A DNA stretch of 64,000 nucleotides from Algoriphagus ratkowskyi (lineage in GTDB: Bacteria; Bacteroidota; Bacteroidia; Cytophagales; Cyclobacteriaceae), in contig NZ_MSSV01000002.1 in the NCBI RefSeq assembly GCF_002150505.1, positions 62,001-126,000 of the forward strand, read 5' to 3'. The position numbers and the translations under genes are program-made. Under the pieces are notes generated by a model that had not been told where the DNA came from, did not search any database, and was given only the letters and a program-made list of their open reading frames with translations. Positions 44,510-53,132 of this stretch are shown here, one piece after another (the first letter of the stretch is position 1; each line of letters begins with the position of its first letter).

Positions 44510-45733
44510 ATGAGATTAGACATAGGAAAAATCAGAGGTTTATTTCCGGTACTTCATCAAGAAGTACATGGAAAGCCTTTGGTCTATTTTGACAATGCTG
44601 CTACGACTCAAAAGCCTCAGTCTGTACTGGACGCTTTGACTAAGTACTACGAAAAAGATAATTCCAATATTCACCGTGGCGCCCATGCATTAGCTGACAG
44701 AGCTACTCGCTATTTCGAAGAAAGTCGAGAAGCAATTCAGCAGTTCATTAATGCACGCGAATCAGCTGAGGTGATTTTCACCAAAGGAACTACAGAAGGA
44801 ATCAACTTGGTTGCTTCTACTTTTGGGAGAAAAAATGTAGGAAAAGGAGACGAGATCATCATTTCCACACTGGAGCATCATTCTAATATTGTTCCTTGGC
44901 AAATGCTCTGCGAAGAGAAAGGTGCAACCCTTAAAATCATACCCATCAATGATGCTGGAGAGATTATCTTCGAAGAATTCGAAAAACTACTTTCTTCTAA
45001 GACAAAATTAGTCAGTATTGTTCATGCATCTAATGCGCTTGGAACTATCAATCCTGTCCAGAATGTAATAGATGCCGCACATGCTGTTGGTGCAAAGGTG
45101 CTGTTGGATGGAGCGCAAAGCGCAAGTCATTTGGAAATCGACGTTCAAAAATTGAATTGCGATTTCTTTGTATTCTCTGCACACAAGCTGTATGGACCTA
45201 CGGGATTGGGCTGTTTGTATGGCAAAAGAGAAGTTTTTGAAAATATGCCTCCCTACCAAGGTGGTGGAGAAATGATCAAAGAGGTTACATTTGAAAAGAC
45301 GACTTACAATGTCATTCCTTTCAAATTCGAAGCAGGAACTCCAAATATTGCTGACGTAATCGCTTTCAAAGCGGCTATTGAATTTATTAACGATCTTGGC
45401 AAAGATGCCATTAGAAGTTATGAAGATGAATTGCTCGCGTATGCCAACGAACAGCTGACGCAAATCAAGGGCTTTATCCCAGTTGGGACTGCCAATGAGA
45501 AGGTAAGTGTACTTTCTTTCAACATTAAATCTATGCATCCTTACGATGTGGGAATGATGCTTGATGCTAATGGGATTGCAGTGAGAACTGGTCATCATTG
45601 CACGCAACCGCTGATGAAAAGATTGGGGATCGAAGGAACAGTTAGAGCATCATTTGCTGTATATAATTCCAAAGCTGAGATAGATAAATTAGTGGAAGGT
45701 GTAAGCCGAATAGCCAGAATAAAGAATAAATGA
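44510..45733 (+). CDS. sufS: Cysteine desulfurase SufS
   Basis: A 407-residue PLP enzyme. The chosen ATG gives MRLDIGKIRGLFPVL and avoids overlapping sufD. The PLP lysine is Lys226 in SAHKLYGPTG and the persulfide cysteine is Cys364 in RTGHHCTQPLM, matching the positions in E. coli SufS. It takes sulfur from cysteine and passes it to SufE, encoded next with a 4-base ATGA overlap. A 199-residue antisense frame inside this gene is not believed. Confidence 0.96.
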   Translation: MRLDIGKIRGLFPVLHQEVHGKPLVYFDNAATTQKPQSVLDALTKYYEKDNSNIHRGAHALADRATRYFEESREAIQQFINARESAEVIFTKGTTEGINLVASTFGRKNVGKGDEIIISTLEHHSNIVPWQMLCEEKGATLKIIPINDAGEIIFEEFEKLLSSKTKLVSIVHASNALGTINPVQNVIDAAHAVGAKVLLDGAQSASHLEIDVQKLNCDFFVFSAHKLYGPTGLGCLYGKREVFENMPPYQGGGEMIKEVTFEKTTYNVIPFKFEAGTPNIADVIAFKAAIEFINDLGKDAIRSYEDELLAYANEQLTQIKGFIPVGTANEKVSVLSFNIKSMHPYDVGMMLDANGIAVRTGHHCTQPLMKRLGIEGTVRASFAVYNSKAEIDKLVEGVSRIARIKNK

Positions 45734-46161
45734 GCAGTATCGACGAAGTTCAAGATGAGATAGTATCAGAGTTTGAAATCCTTGGGGATGACAAAGAGTC
45801 TACTATTTATTACATCATGGAAATAGGCGGAAGCTTAGAAGAGTTTCCAGATAAACAAAGAATTGAGGAGAATACCATCAAAGGCTGTCAATCAAAGGTT
45901 TGGCTGATCGCTGAGGAAAAAGATGGTAAAGTCCATTTCAGGGCAGATTCTAATACTGATATCACCAAAGGCTTAATTACGCTTTTGTTGAGAGTATTGA
46001 ACTATCGAAGCCCAGAAGAGATTATTAATGCGAAGCTTGATTTCGTAGAAAGAATCGGAATGGGCTCGATCATCGGAAGCCAGCGATCAAATGGATTTGC
46101 ATCGATGATTAAGCAAATTAAATTATACGCTCTGGCTTTTCAAGCCAAGCAAAATGCCTGA
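45730..46161 (+). CDS. sufE: Sulfur transfer protein SufE
   Basis: This 143-residue protein is the usual SufE length. It has the sulfur-accepting Cys53 in IKGCQSKVWL, and NYRSPEEI and RSNGFASMIKQIK towards the C-terminus. It accepts persulfide sulfur from SufS and hands it to SufB. Its start overlaps the sufS stop (ATGA). The presence of SufE, not the SufU type, is what is expected for this phylum. Confidence 0.95.
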   Translation: MSSIDEVQDEIVSEFEILGDDKESTIYYIMEIGGSLEEFPDKQRIEENTIKGCQSKVWLIAEEKDGKVHFRADSNTDITKGLITLLLRVLNYRSPEEIINAKLDFVERIGMGSIIGSQRSNGFASMIKQIKLYALAFQAKQNA

Positions 46162-46510
46162 TAGTATGTCAACAGAAAGTAACACAGAAGCATCCGTAGG
46201 ACAAATAGAAAACCTCAAGGAAAAGGTAGTCACAGCGATAAGGTTAGTATATGATCCTGAGATCCCTGTAGATGTTTATGACCTAGGTTTAATCTATGAG
46301 ATCACTGTTTACCCTGTAAACAATGTGTATGTATTGATGACACTGACTTCACCAAATTGTCCCTCGGCAGAATTCATTCCTTCAGAGATAAAGGATAAAA
46401 TCCAGCAGATTCAAGGAATTAATAATGTGGAAATTGAATTAACATTTGATCCACCCTATTCTCAGGATATGATGTCGGAAGCTGCTAAGCTTGAATTAGG
46501 TTTTTTATAA
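46154..46510 (+). CDS. DUF59/MIP18-family Fe-S assembly factor (SufT-like)
   Basis: A 118-residue protein with the MIP18/DUF59 domain: AIRLVYDPEIPVDVYDLGLI (about 29-48), LTSPNCPSAEFIP with the conserved Cys, and a C-terminal ELTFDPPYSQDMMSEAAKLE. Proteins of this family help mature Fe-S proteins. Its overlap with sufE (8 bases at this start; a second ATG at 46166 would avoid it) shows it belongs to the SUF operon. Confidence 0.92.
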   Translation: MPDSMSTESNTEASVGQIENLKEKVVTAIRLVYDPEIPVDVYDLGLIYEITVYPVNNVYVLMTLTSPNCPSAEFIPSEIKDKIQQIQGINNVEIELTFDPPYSQDMMSEAAKLELGFL

Positions 46511-46536
46511 TTAAGAATTAAAAAAATAGTAATAAT

Positions 46537-46959
46537 ATGTATCCAGAAGAATTGATCGCTCCTATGAGAGCGGAGCTTTCCAGCGTAGGATTTGAAGAGT
46601 TCAGAACTGCTGAGCAAGTTGCGACGCATCTTGGTCCAGACCATAAAGGAACTACCCTTATTGTAGTGAACTCAGTATGTGGTTGTGCAGCAGGAGCTGC
46701 TAGACCAGGGATAACTTTTGCTGTGGAAAATGCCAAAATAAAACCATCGACACTTGCTACAGTTTTTGCAGGAAACGATAAAGGTGCTGTGGAGAAACTT
46801 AGAGAGCTATGTCTTCCTTATCCTCCATCCTCGCCAGCAATGGCATTATTCAAAGATGGTGAGTTGGTTCATTTCGTAGAACGTCATCATATCGAAGGAA
46901 GAACAGCTAAAATGATCGGAGATCATTTAGTAGAAGTATTCGAGCATTTTTGCGCATAA
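46537..46959 (+). CDS. BrxA/BrxB-family bacilliredoxin
   Basis: A 140-residue protein of the YphP/YqiW family. It opens MYPEELIAPMRAEL and carries the CGC redox motif (Cys48, Cys50) in NSVCGCAAGAARPG. Bacilliredoxins reduce protein mixed disulfides with bacillithiol. It ends the SUF operon, just before a strong terminator, which suggests redox protection of cluster assembly. Whether this organism makes bacillithiol cannot be seen here. Confidence 0.92.
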   Translation: MYPEELIAPMRAELSSVGFEEFRTAEQVATHLGPDHKGTTLIVVNSVCGCAAGAARPGITFAVENAKIKPSTLATVFAGNDKGAVEKLRELCLPYPPSSPAMALFKDGELVHFVERHHIEGRTAKMIGDHLVEVFEHFCA

Positions 46960-46963
46960 ATAT

Positions 46964-46986
46964 TAGCCCTGCGGGGCTTTTTTTAT
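46964..46986 (+). terminator. Terminator of the SUF operon
   Basis: AGCCC (46965-46969) pairs with GGGCT (46974-46978) around a TGCG loop, followed by a run of seven T. It lies 5 bases after the bacilliredoxin stop codon. Confidence 0.85.
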
Positions 46987-47200
46987 TATAAAAAACAAAC
47001 AATCAGGAATTTATAATTCAACCTATTTAAGTGATTGAAATAAATGGCGAATTTTGAAAAGTGTCAATTTTGAAAAAAATCACAGTCTGAAAGATTATTA
47101 TTCCATTAGACACATTGTAAAGCCAATAAACTACCTGATTTTATTATCTTAAGGCCCTATTACGAGGTTTTTTAACATACGCAATCCAAACACTAACTAT

Positions 47201-48487
47201 ATGTCTGAATCAGCTAAGCTTTCTTTCAAAGGACAAGACTATGAATTTCCGGTAATCACTGGAACCGAAAATGAATCTGCGATCGATATCGCAAAACTTA
47301 GAGCTACCTCGGGATTAATCACCCTAGACCCAGGTTACAAAAACACCGGTGCTACTACTAGTGCTATTACATTTTTAGATGGAGAAGAAGGAATTCTTCG
47401 CTATAGAGGATACAGAATTGAAGACCTAGCTGAGAAGTCTACCTTCCTTGAGGTTTCATATTTGTTGATCTATGGAGAACTTCCTACACAGGCTCAGTAT
47501 GAGGATTTCTCAAAAGAAATCACCCATCACACTTTGGTTCATGAGGATATTAAAAAAATTCTTGAAGGTTTTCCTTCCAATGCACATCCCATGGGTGTAC
47601 TTTCTTCGATGATTTGTGCGTTGACAGCTTTCTATCCAGATTCATTAAATCCAAATAGAAGCGAAGAGGAAGTAAATCTAAGTATCATCCGTTTGATTGC
47701 TAAGATGCCAACCTTCGCTACTTGGGCTTACAAGAACGAAATGGGCCATCCAGTGAATTACCCAGATAACTCGTTGGACTATTGCTCAAACTTCCTGAAA
47801 ATGATGTTTGCGCTACCTGCTGAAAAGTATGATGTAGATCCAATAGTATCAGCTGCACTAGACAAACTTCTAATTCTTCATGCAGATCACGAGCAAAACT
47901 GCTCTACTTCTACCGTAAGAATAGTAGGCTCATCTCAGGCCAGCATTTACGCCTCTATTTCTGCTGGAATCAATGCACTTTGGGGACCACTTCATGGTGG
48001 AGCTAATCAATCTGTAATCGAAATGCTAGAAGCAATCAAAGCAGATGGCGGAGATGCTAAAAAATATTTAGACAAAGCAAAAGACAAAAATGATCCATTC
48101 AGATTGATGGGCTTTGGACACCGAGTATATAAAAACTTCGATCCAAGAGCTAAAATCATCAAGAAAGCAGCGGATGATGTACTTGCCAAATTAGGCGTAA
48201 ATGATCCTGTTTTGGACATAGCCAAAGAACTGGAACATGCAGCACTTAACGATCAGTATTTCATCGACCGTCAATTGTACCCTAATGTAGATTTCTACTC
48301 TGGAATCATTTACAGAGCATTAGGAATCCCTACAGATATGTTTACAGTAATGTTTGCATTAGGAAGACTTCCAGGCTGGATAGCTCAATGGAAAGAAATG
48401 CGTGAGAATGGTGAGCCAATTGGACGACCAAGACAAGTATATACTGGAGCAAATGAGCGCGATTACGTATCTATGAACAAACGATAG
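47201..48487 (+). CDS. gltA: Citrate synthase
   Basis: This 428-residue enzyme is of the hexameric bacterial type by length. It contains LDGEEGILRYRGYRIEDLAE, LHADHEQNCSTSTVRIVGSS (catalytic His), GPLHGGANQSVIEML (second His) and FGHRVYKNFDPRAKI with the conserved Arg/Asp region. It condenses acetyl-CoA and oxaloacetate in the TCA cycle. It is a single-gene unit with its own terminator. The 240-base upstream region holds a direct repeat of AATTTTGAAAA (about 47052-47084) of unknown meaning. Confidence 0.97.
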   Translation: MSESAKLSFKGQDYEFPVITGTENESAIDIAKLRATSGLITLDPGYKNTGATTSAITFLDGEEGILRYRGYRIEDLAEKSTFLEVSYLLIYGELPTQAQYEDFSKEITHHTLVHEDIKKILEGFPSNAHPMGVLSSMICALTAFYPDSLNPNRSEEEVNLSIIRLIAKMPTFATWAYKNEMGHPVNYPDNSLDYCSNFLKMMFALPAEKYDVDPIVSAALDKLLILHADHEQNCSTSTVRIVGSSQASIYASISAGINALWGPLHGGANQSVIEMLEAIKADGGDAKKYLDKAKDKNDPFRLMGFGHRVYKNFDPRAKIIKKAADDVLAKLGVNDPVLDIAKELEHAALNDQYFIDRQLYPNVDFYSGIIYRALGIPTDMFTVMFALGRLPGWIAQWKEMRENGEPIGRPRQVYTGANERDYVSMNKR

Positions 48488-48511
48488 TCGAACATAATAT
48501 TACTTCTATAA

Positions 48512-48545
48512 AAAATAACCAGCTCAATCGGCTGGTTATTTTTTA
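48512..48545 (+). terminator. Terminator of gltA
   Basis: A 10-bp stem AATAACCAGC/GCTGGTTATT (48514-48523 with 48531-48540) with a 7-base loop and following T-run. Confidence 0.88.
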
Positions 48546-48608
48546 TAATAGTCAACAGCACCGCAACACTGAATTCTGAACTTACACCCATAACTAATCT
48601 CAATAAAC

Positions 48609-48869
48609 ATGTCAACCCAAACATTAGAGGAAGCTGTAGCTTTAACAAAAAAATTTACCGAAAAACCGAGTAACGAAGAATTGCTCAAACTTTACGGCTT
48701 GTACAAGCAGGCTACAGAAGGCGATAATCTAACGGAACGTCCAGGAGGATTTGACTTTAAAGCGGCAGCCAAATACAATGCTTGGTTAAACTTCAAAGGC
48801 TTATCCAAAGTTGAATCAGAAAATCAATACTGTCAATTGGCGGATGAATTAGCAAGCAAATACATTTAA
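48609..48869 (+). CDS. Acyl-CoA-binding protein
   Basis: An 86-residue four-helix ACBP-family protein. It has ALTKKFTEKPSNEELLKLYG, LYKQATEGDNLTERPGGFDF and the signature KYNAWLNFKGLSK. Key acyl-CoA contacts (Tyr, Lys and Trp in YKQAT and YNAW) are present. ACBP carries acyl-CoA esters in the cytoplasm. It is typical of eukaryotes but known in some Bacteroidota and other bacteria. A perfect bidirectional terminator follows. Its position after gltA may reflect a shared acetyl/acyl-CoA theme, but the two genes have separate terminators. Confidence 0.93.
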   Translation: MSTQTLEEAVALTKKFTEKPSNEELLKLYGLYKQATEGDNLTERPGGFDFKAAAKYNAWLNFKGLSKVESENQYCQLADELASKYI

Positions 48870-48872
48870 CTT

Positions 48873-48906
48873 AAACCAGGCTCGGTTAACAATCCGAGCC
48901 TGGTTT
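48873..48906. terminator. Bidirectional terminator
   Basis: A 13-bp perfect stem AAACCAGGCTCGG/CCGAGCCTGGTTT with an 8-base loop. It is shared by the convergent acyl-CoA-binding and SBF-transporter genes. Confidence 0.88.
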
Positions 48907-48943
48907 GTTTTAGACTTTTTACTTTTGACTCTTTTTCATTAGT

Positions 48944-49933
48944 CTACTTCCCTTTTCTGGCCATACTTGATGAGATAATACTTCCAGCTATTAACTGTTG
49001 AATATGATAAAGCATCACTGGTAAGAGTACAATCCCAAACAACGCTGGATCTGGAAAGATCACTTTGCCAATCACTACTCCTTGCACCAAGGACTTTTTA
49101 GATCCACAGAAAAGCGCAGTAATTCTATCTTCCCAGGTAAAACCAAGAATTTTACAAGCCAGTGCGATTATTATCCATATCAAAAAGAATAAAGCAAGCA
49201 TAGTAGCTCCTACTTCTAGCAACACTGAAGATCCATAAGGAGAAAAAACTTTTTGGGAGAAAGACTGAGCAAAAGTGGTGAAAACGATGATCATAATTAC
49301 TGTTTGATCCACGTATTTCAAATGTGAAATATGCTTAGCGATTTTCGGAAATAGCCAATTGTGTAACAAAATCCCCAGTACAACAGGAAGAAGAACTTTA
49401 AGTGAAAGCTCATATAGTGTAGGCAAGTACTCCATCTGAATATCTGCAGAACCCGCCAATATCCCCATCCAAGCAGGCGTGATTACTATACCTAGCAAAC
49501 TGGATATACTGGCATTAAATATTGCCCCAGGAACATTGCCTCCAGCGATAGAAACCATTACTACAGAAGCACTAACTGTAGATGGTAAGACAGATAAATA
49601 GGTTATACCAATTCTAAAGTCCTTATCAATCCAGTTCATGTAAGGCTCGATAAGCATTACAATCAGCGGAAAAAGCAAGAAGGTAGAGAGCTGAATCAGA
49701 ACGTGAAGTCTCCAGTTTGACAATCCAGATTTTAATTCCTTAGGATTAAGTTTCACTCCATAGAAGAAAAACACTAATCCAATTCCCACATTTATAATTG
49801 GCTTCCAGGGAACAGGAGACTCATTAGATCCTGCAAATGGGAATAACCATGCGAAGAAAATTGCTGCAAACAACCCCAATAAAAAACCATTGATCCCAAC
49901 CTTACTTAAGGTGTTGGTGAATTTCTTAATCAT
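48944..49933 (-). CDS. Bile acid:sodium symporter (SBF/YfeH)-family transporter
   Basis: A 329-residue membrane protein with about ten transmembrane segments. It has GLVFFFYGVKLNPKELKSGL, then SVLPSTVSASVVMVSIAGGN (about 121-140) and ALFCGSKKSLVQGVVIGKVI. These are typical of the SBF-like CPA-fold group that includes E. coli YfeH. The substrate is not known; transporters of this group may carry organic anions with sodium. It overlaps the end of the RNA methyltransferase gene by 4 bases, so the two are co-transcribed. Confidence 0.87.
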   Translation of the reverse strand: MIKKFTNTLSKVGINGFLLGLFAAIFFAWLFPFAGSNESPVPWKPIINVGIGLVFFFYGVKLNPKELKSGLSNWRLHVLIQLSTFLLFPLIVMLIEPYMNWIDKDFRIGITYLSVLPSTVSASVVMVSIAGGNVPGAIFNASISSLLGIVITPAWMGILAGSADIQMEYLPTLYELSLKVLLPVVLGILLHNWLFPKIAKHISHLKYVDQTVIMIIVFTTFAQSFSQKVFSPYGSSVLLEVGATMLALFFLIWIIIALACKILGFTWEDRITALFCGSKKSLVQGVVIGKVIFPDPALFGIVLLPVMLYHIQQLIAGSIISSSMARKGK

Positions 49934-50679
49934 TCTATAGAAAGTCGTTTGAAATTATCACAAAGAATAGCTGTAGCTATGGCTACATTTAAGGATTCTG
50001 CCTGACCAAAACCCGGAATAGTCACCTTATGTGTCACTACTCTCTCAAGAGTAGTAGATATTCCATTTGACTCATTTCCCATCAAAATAACGCCTCTGCT
50101 GACATGTTTCATTTCATGCACATTTTTCCCGTCTAGAAACGCACCATAAATTGGCACATTCCATTGATGAAAAACTTCATCAAGTTCGGCATAAAAAAAA
50201 TTGACACGTGTGAATGAACCCATGCTAGCTTGAATCACTTTGGGATTGTAGAAATCCGCTGTTTGAGGTGAAAAAATCAAGTTTTTGATCCCATACCAAT
50301 CAGCAATTCTAATAATCGTACCGAGGTTCCCAGGATCACGCACATCGTCCAGTCCTATTACAAAACCGTCCTTAGGAAAATCAAACGGCCTGTTTGATTT
50401 CATAAGAACTACAGCTAAGGCACTATCATTGCTTTGATATTGACCTAGTGATTCCAGTTGATTTTGAGTAGCTAAGATTAGCTGAGCATTAGAGCGTTCA
50501 ATAAGTTTACTATTCTTTTCTACAAAAGATTCTGTTGCGACAAGTAGCTCCACAATGAAGTCAGCATTCAATACTTCTAATACACTCTTTTCACCTTCTA
50601 CAAAGAACTTCTCCTCCTGATTTCGGAATTTCTTTTGATGTAAGGATTTAATAAACTTAACTGTATTTTTGCTAAGCAT
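49930..50679 (-). CDS. SpoU/TrmH-family RNA 2'-O-methyltransferase
   Basis: A 249-residue protein from the ATG giving MLSKNTVKFIKSLHQKK, the usual family start. An ATG at 50697 adds six residues, and the longest frame (to 50829) runs into the divergent gene and is unlikely. It has an N-terminal substrate-binding domain (FFVEGEKSVLEVL). The SPOUT knot shows GLDDVRDPGNLGTIIRIADW, VILMGNESNGIS and IPGFGQAESLNVAIATAI. It methylates ribose 2'-OH in rRNA or tRNA; the exact position is unknown. A -7-like TATATTTG lies at 50710-50717 on the minus strand. Confidence 0.92.
   Translation of the reverse strand: MLSKNTVKFIKSLHQKKFRNQEEKFFVEGEKSVLEVLNADFIVELLVATESFVEKNSKLIERSNAQLILATQNQLESLGQYQSNDSALAVVLMKSNRPFDFPKDGFVIGLDDVRDPGNLGTIIRIADWYGIKNLIFSPQTADFYNPKVIQASMGSFTRVNFFYAELDEVFHQWNVPIYGAFLDGKNVHEMKHVSRGVILMGNESNGISTTLERVVTHKVTIPGFGQAESLNVAIATAILCDNFKRLSIE
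50664..50671 (+). promoter_or_regulatory. Putative -7 box for the tamL-like gene
   Basis: TATTTTTG fits TAnnTTTG and predicts a transcript start about 20 bases before the TTG at 50699. The nearest upstream TTG is 26 bases away, longer than usual. It lies inside the first codons of the divergent methyltransferase gene. Confidence 0.35.
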
Positions 50680-50698
50680 CCGGATAGACTCTGCCATT

Positions 50699-53122
50699 TT
50701 GAAATTCACCAAATATATACTTTTTATCTTTGTTCTCTGGGCGATGCACGCTTGCTCCTTGAGTAAAAACTTGCCTGAAGGCAAATATGTACTCGAAAAC
50801 AACAAACTGAAAGGTGTAGAAAAGGCCAATCACCTTGAAATTGAAAGTTTATACTTTCAAGAACCTAACACCAAAATCCCACTTACTAACTCCTCCCTAG
50901 GCGTCACCATATACCGTATTGGAGAAGTTTTTTATGACAGTGCAAAAGTAAATGACAAACTGGAAGCTAAGACTACTGAGCTATTGGAGGTCAAAGCAAG
51001 TCTAAATGAACTACCCGATGACAGAAAGCTTATCAAAAAACGAGATAAACTACAGACGAAAATCCAAGACTTAAGAAAAATGGAGGAATATGGGAATTTC
51101 TTAATGCGTACCGGTAACCCAGTCACAATACTTGATAGTTCCCAAACAAAAAAAACGGTCACTGAAATAGGCAATTATCTGTACAACAAAGGCTTTCTGG
51201 ATTCTGACGTATCCTTTGAGGTAGAGACTAAAAAGAAGAAAGCCGACGTAATCTACACCATCACGGAGCGCGAGCCCTATTTGCTAGACTCAATATATAC
51301 TAACTCTGTGAATGAGGGGTTACTCAAACTCGTCAATTCAACAAAGAAGGAATCCTTCATTAAAAAAGGAGACAGCTATGACCAGAGCAACTTTACTAGA
51401 GAAAGAGATCGTTTGGAAGAACTTTTCAAAAACAATGGGTACTTCATGTTTACGAAAAGTTTTATCGATTACAATCTGTATTACGATACCACGTCTAAAA
51501 AAATCAATGTTGAACAACGGCTGCTCAAACCATCTTTTACTGAAAAACATGAGATCTATAAAATAGATTCTATAACGTTCAAAGTCAGTCCACCGAGCGA
51601 TGTTTTTATAGATGAAAAACGACGAACTAACTACCGAGCAATAGATTTTACATTTTATAAAGATAGATTTTCAGAAAAGCTACTTAGTTCAAGGGTTTTG
51701 TTTGATGAGGGGGAAAATTATGAGAGAATAAACATAGTGGAAACTCAAAAACAGCTGAGTAACCTTGACCTTTTCCGATATATCAATATTTCCTTTGACA
51801 CAGTAGGAACCAGTCTTACTGCGAAGATTTTAACTCAACCCAACCAAAAATATCAACTTACCAATCAGCTAGGACTTAGTATAACAGAGCAATTACCAGG
51901 ACCTTTCTTCAGCATGGTTTTGCGAAATAGGAATTTCTTTCGAGCTGGAGAAATATTGGAATTCAACACGAGAATCGGTTATGAAGGAGTAGCGTCTGCA
52001 ACAGACCAGGGTGTCTACCAGAGTAAGGAGTTTGGTGTTTCAGCATCGGTAATTTTCCCAAGATTTCTAATGCCCTTTTATGAGGGAAGCTTACAGAAAT
52101 ATGGCCGCTTCAATCCCAACACCCGAACACAGCTGGGTTACAATTATACCAACCGTCCTGAATATACCAGATCAGGTCTCAATGCAAAACTAGCCTACAC
52201 TTGGGCCACTCGTGGCAATAGAACTCAGTTCACTATAAATGCTGCGGACATAAATTACATACGAACACCTCAGATTTCAGATGAATTCTCCCAAGTACTA
52301 TTAGATCTAGAAAGTCAGGGAAATAATCTTATTTGGTCTTTTTTACCTTCATTTATTAGCAGTGTTTCAGGGCAGTCCATCATAAACTTCAACAATTATG
52401 GCAACTACAACTCTTCGAATAAAGCTACGCTACTTAAATTATTCGTAGAAAGTGGCGGTACAACATTGAATTTCATGAATGCTCCTAGCAATAGTGAAAC
52501 CACAGATTTTGCAAGATTTCAATGGCTCAAACTTCAGGCAGATTTCCGAAGGTATCATCCGCTAAACGAAAAATCTACGATAGCCTATAGGGCAAATTTC
52601 GGAATCGCAAATCCATATGGAGTCAGTAATGGAATCCTCCCTTACGAAAAATACTTTTTTGCTGGAGGAGGCACAAGTATTAGAGCTTGGCAAGCTAGAA
52701 GATTGGGTCCAGGAAGCTACACCCCTCCTATTGGCGAAAGCGGCAGATATGATTATGCATTTGAGCAACCAGCCGAGATGATCGTAGAAACAATGCTTGA
52801 ATACCGTAGAAACTTGGTAGGATATTTCGATATGGCAGTATTCATAGATGCAGGAAACTCGTGGGTTATTGGTGTAGATAATTCCAGGCCTGGAGCTGAT
52901 TTCAGATTTGATAGATTTTATAAAGAAATAGCATTAGGAACTGGCGTGGGATTAAGAATGGACTTCAATTTCTTGGTAGTTCGTCTAGATTTGGCAACCA
53001 AAGCATTTGATCCATCCATGCCAGAAGGTCAAAGATGGATACTTGACAACTTATCATTCAATAATTTATTTGGTTTAAAAGGCCAAACAGTCCTTAACTT
53101 TGGCATAGGATATCCATTCTAA
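50699..53122 (+). CDS. tamL: TamL-like BamA/TamA-family outer-membrane lipoprotein
   Basis: About 807 residues from TTG at 50699; TTG at 50669 would add ten. The start region reads KFTKYILFIFVLWAMHACS, a lipoprotein signal with Cys at the lipobox. POTRA-like repeats follow (GNYLYNKGFLDSDVSFEVET, YTITEREPYLLDSIY, and LFKNNGYFMF). A C-terminal 16-strand Omp85 barrel (about 405-807) has FFAGGGTSIRAWQARRLGPG and ends with a Phe. Lipidation of an Omp85 protein is the hallmark of Bacteroidota TamL, which works with TamB. No tamB is in the window. A coiled coil lies near 95-130. No ATG precedes the lipobox. Confidence 0.85.
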   Translation: MKFTKYILFIFVLWAMHACSLSKNLPEGKYVLENNKLKGVEKANHLEIESLYFQEPNTKIPLTNSSLGVTIYRIGEVFYDSAKVNDKLEAKTTELLEVKASLNELPDDRKLIKKRDKLQTKIQDLRKMEEYGNFLMRTGNPVTILDSSQTKKTVTEIGNYLYNKGFLDSDVSFEVETKKKKADVIYTITEREPYLLDSIYTNSVNEGLLKLVNSTKKESFIKKGDSYDQSNFTRERDRLEELFKNNGYFMFTKSFIDYNLYYDTTSKKINVEQRLLKPSFTEKHEIYKIDSITFKVSPPSDVFIDEKRRTNYRAIDFTFYKDRFSEKLLSSRVLFDEGENYERINIVETQKQLSNLDLFRYINISFDTVGTSLTAKILTQPNQKYQLTNQLGLSITEQLPGPFFSMVLRNRNFFRAGEILEFNTRIGYEGVASATDQGVYQSKEFGVSASVIFPRFLMPFYEGSLQKYGRFNPNTRTQLGYNYTNRPEYTRSGLNAKLAYTWATRGNRTQFTINAADINYIRTPQISDEFSQVLLDLESQGNNLIWSFLPSFISSVSGQSIINFNNYGNYNSSNKATLLKLFVESGGTTLNFMNAPSNSETTDFARFQWLKLQADFRRYHPLNEKSTIAYRANFGIANPYGVSNGILPYEKYFFAGGGTSIRAWQARRLGPGSYTPPIGESGRYDYAFEQPAEMIVETMLEYRRNLVGYFDMAVFIDAGNSWVIGVDNSRPGADFRFDRFYKEIALGTGVGLRMDFNFLVVRLDLATKAFDPSMPEGQRWILDNLSFNNLFGLKGQTVLNFGIGYPF

Positions 53123-53132
53123 ATCAAAAAAA

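Noticed and set aside
45008..45607. A 199-codon open frame antisense to sufS
   Set aside because: It lies entirely within the conserved sufS gene, whose catalytic residues are intact; the composition (many Cys, Ser and His) is that of a shadow frame.
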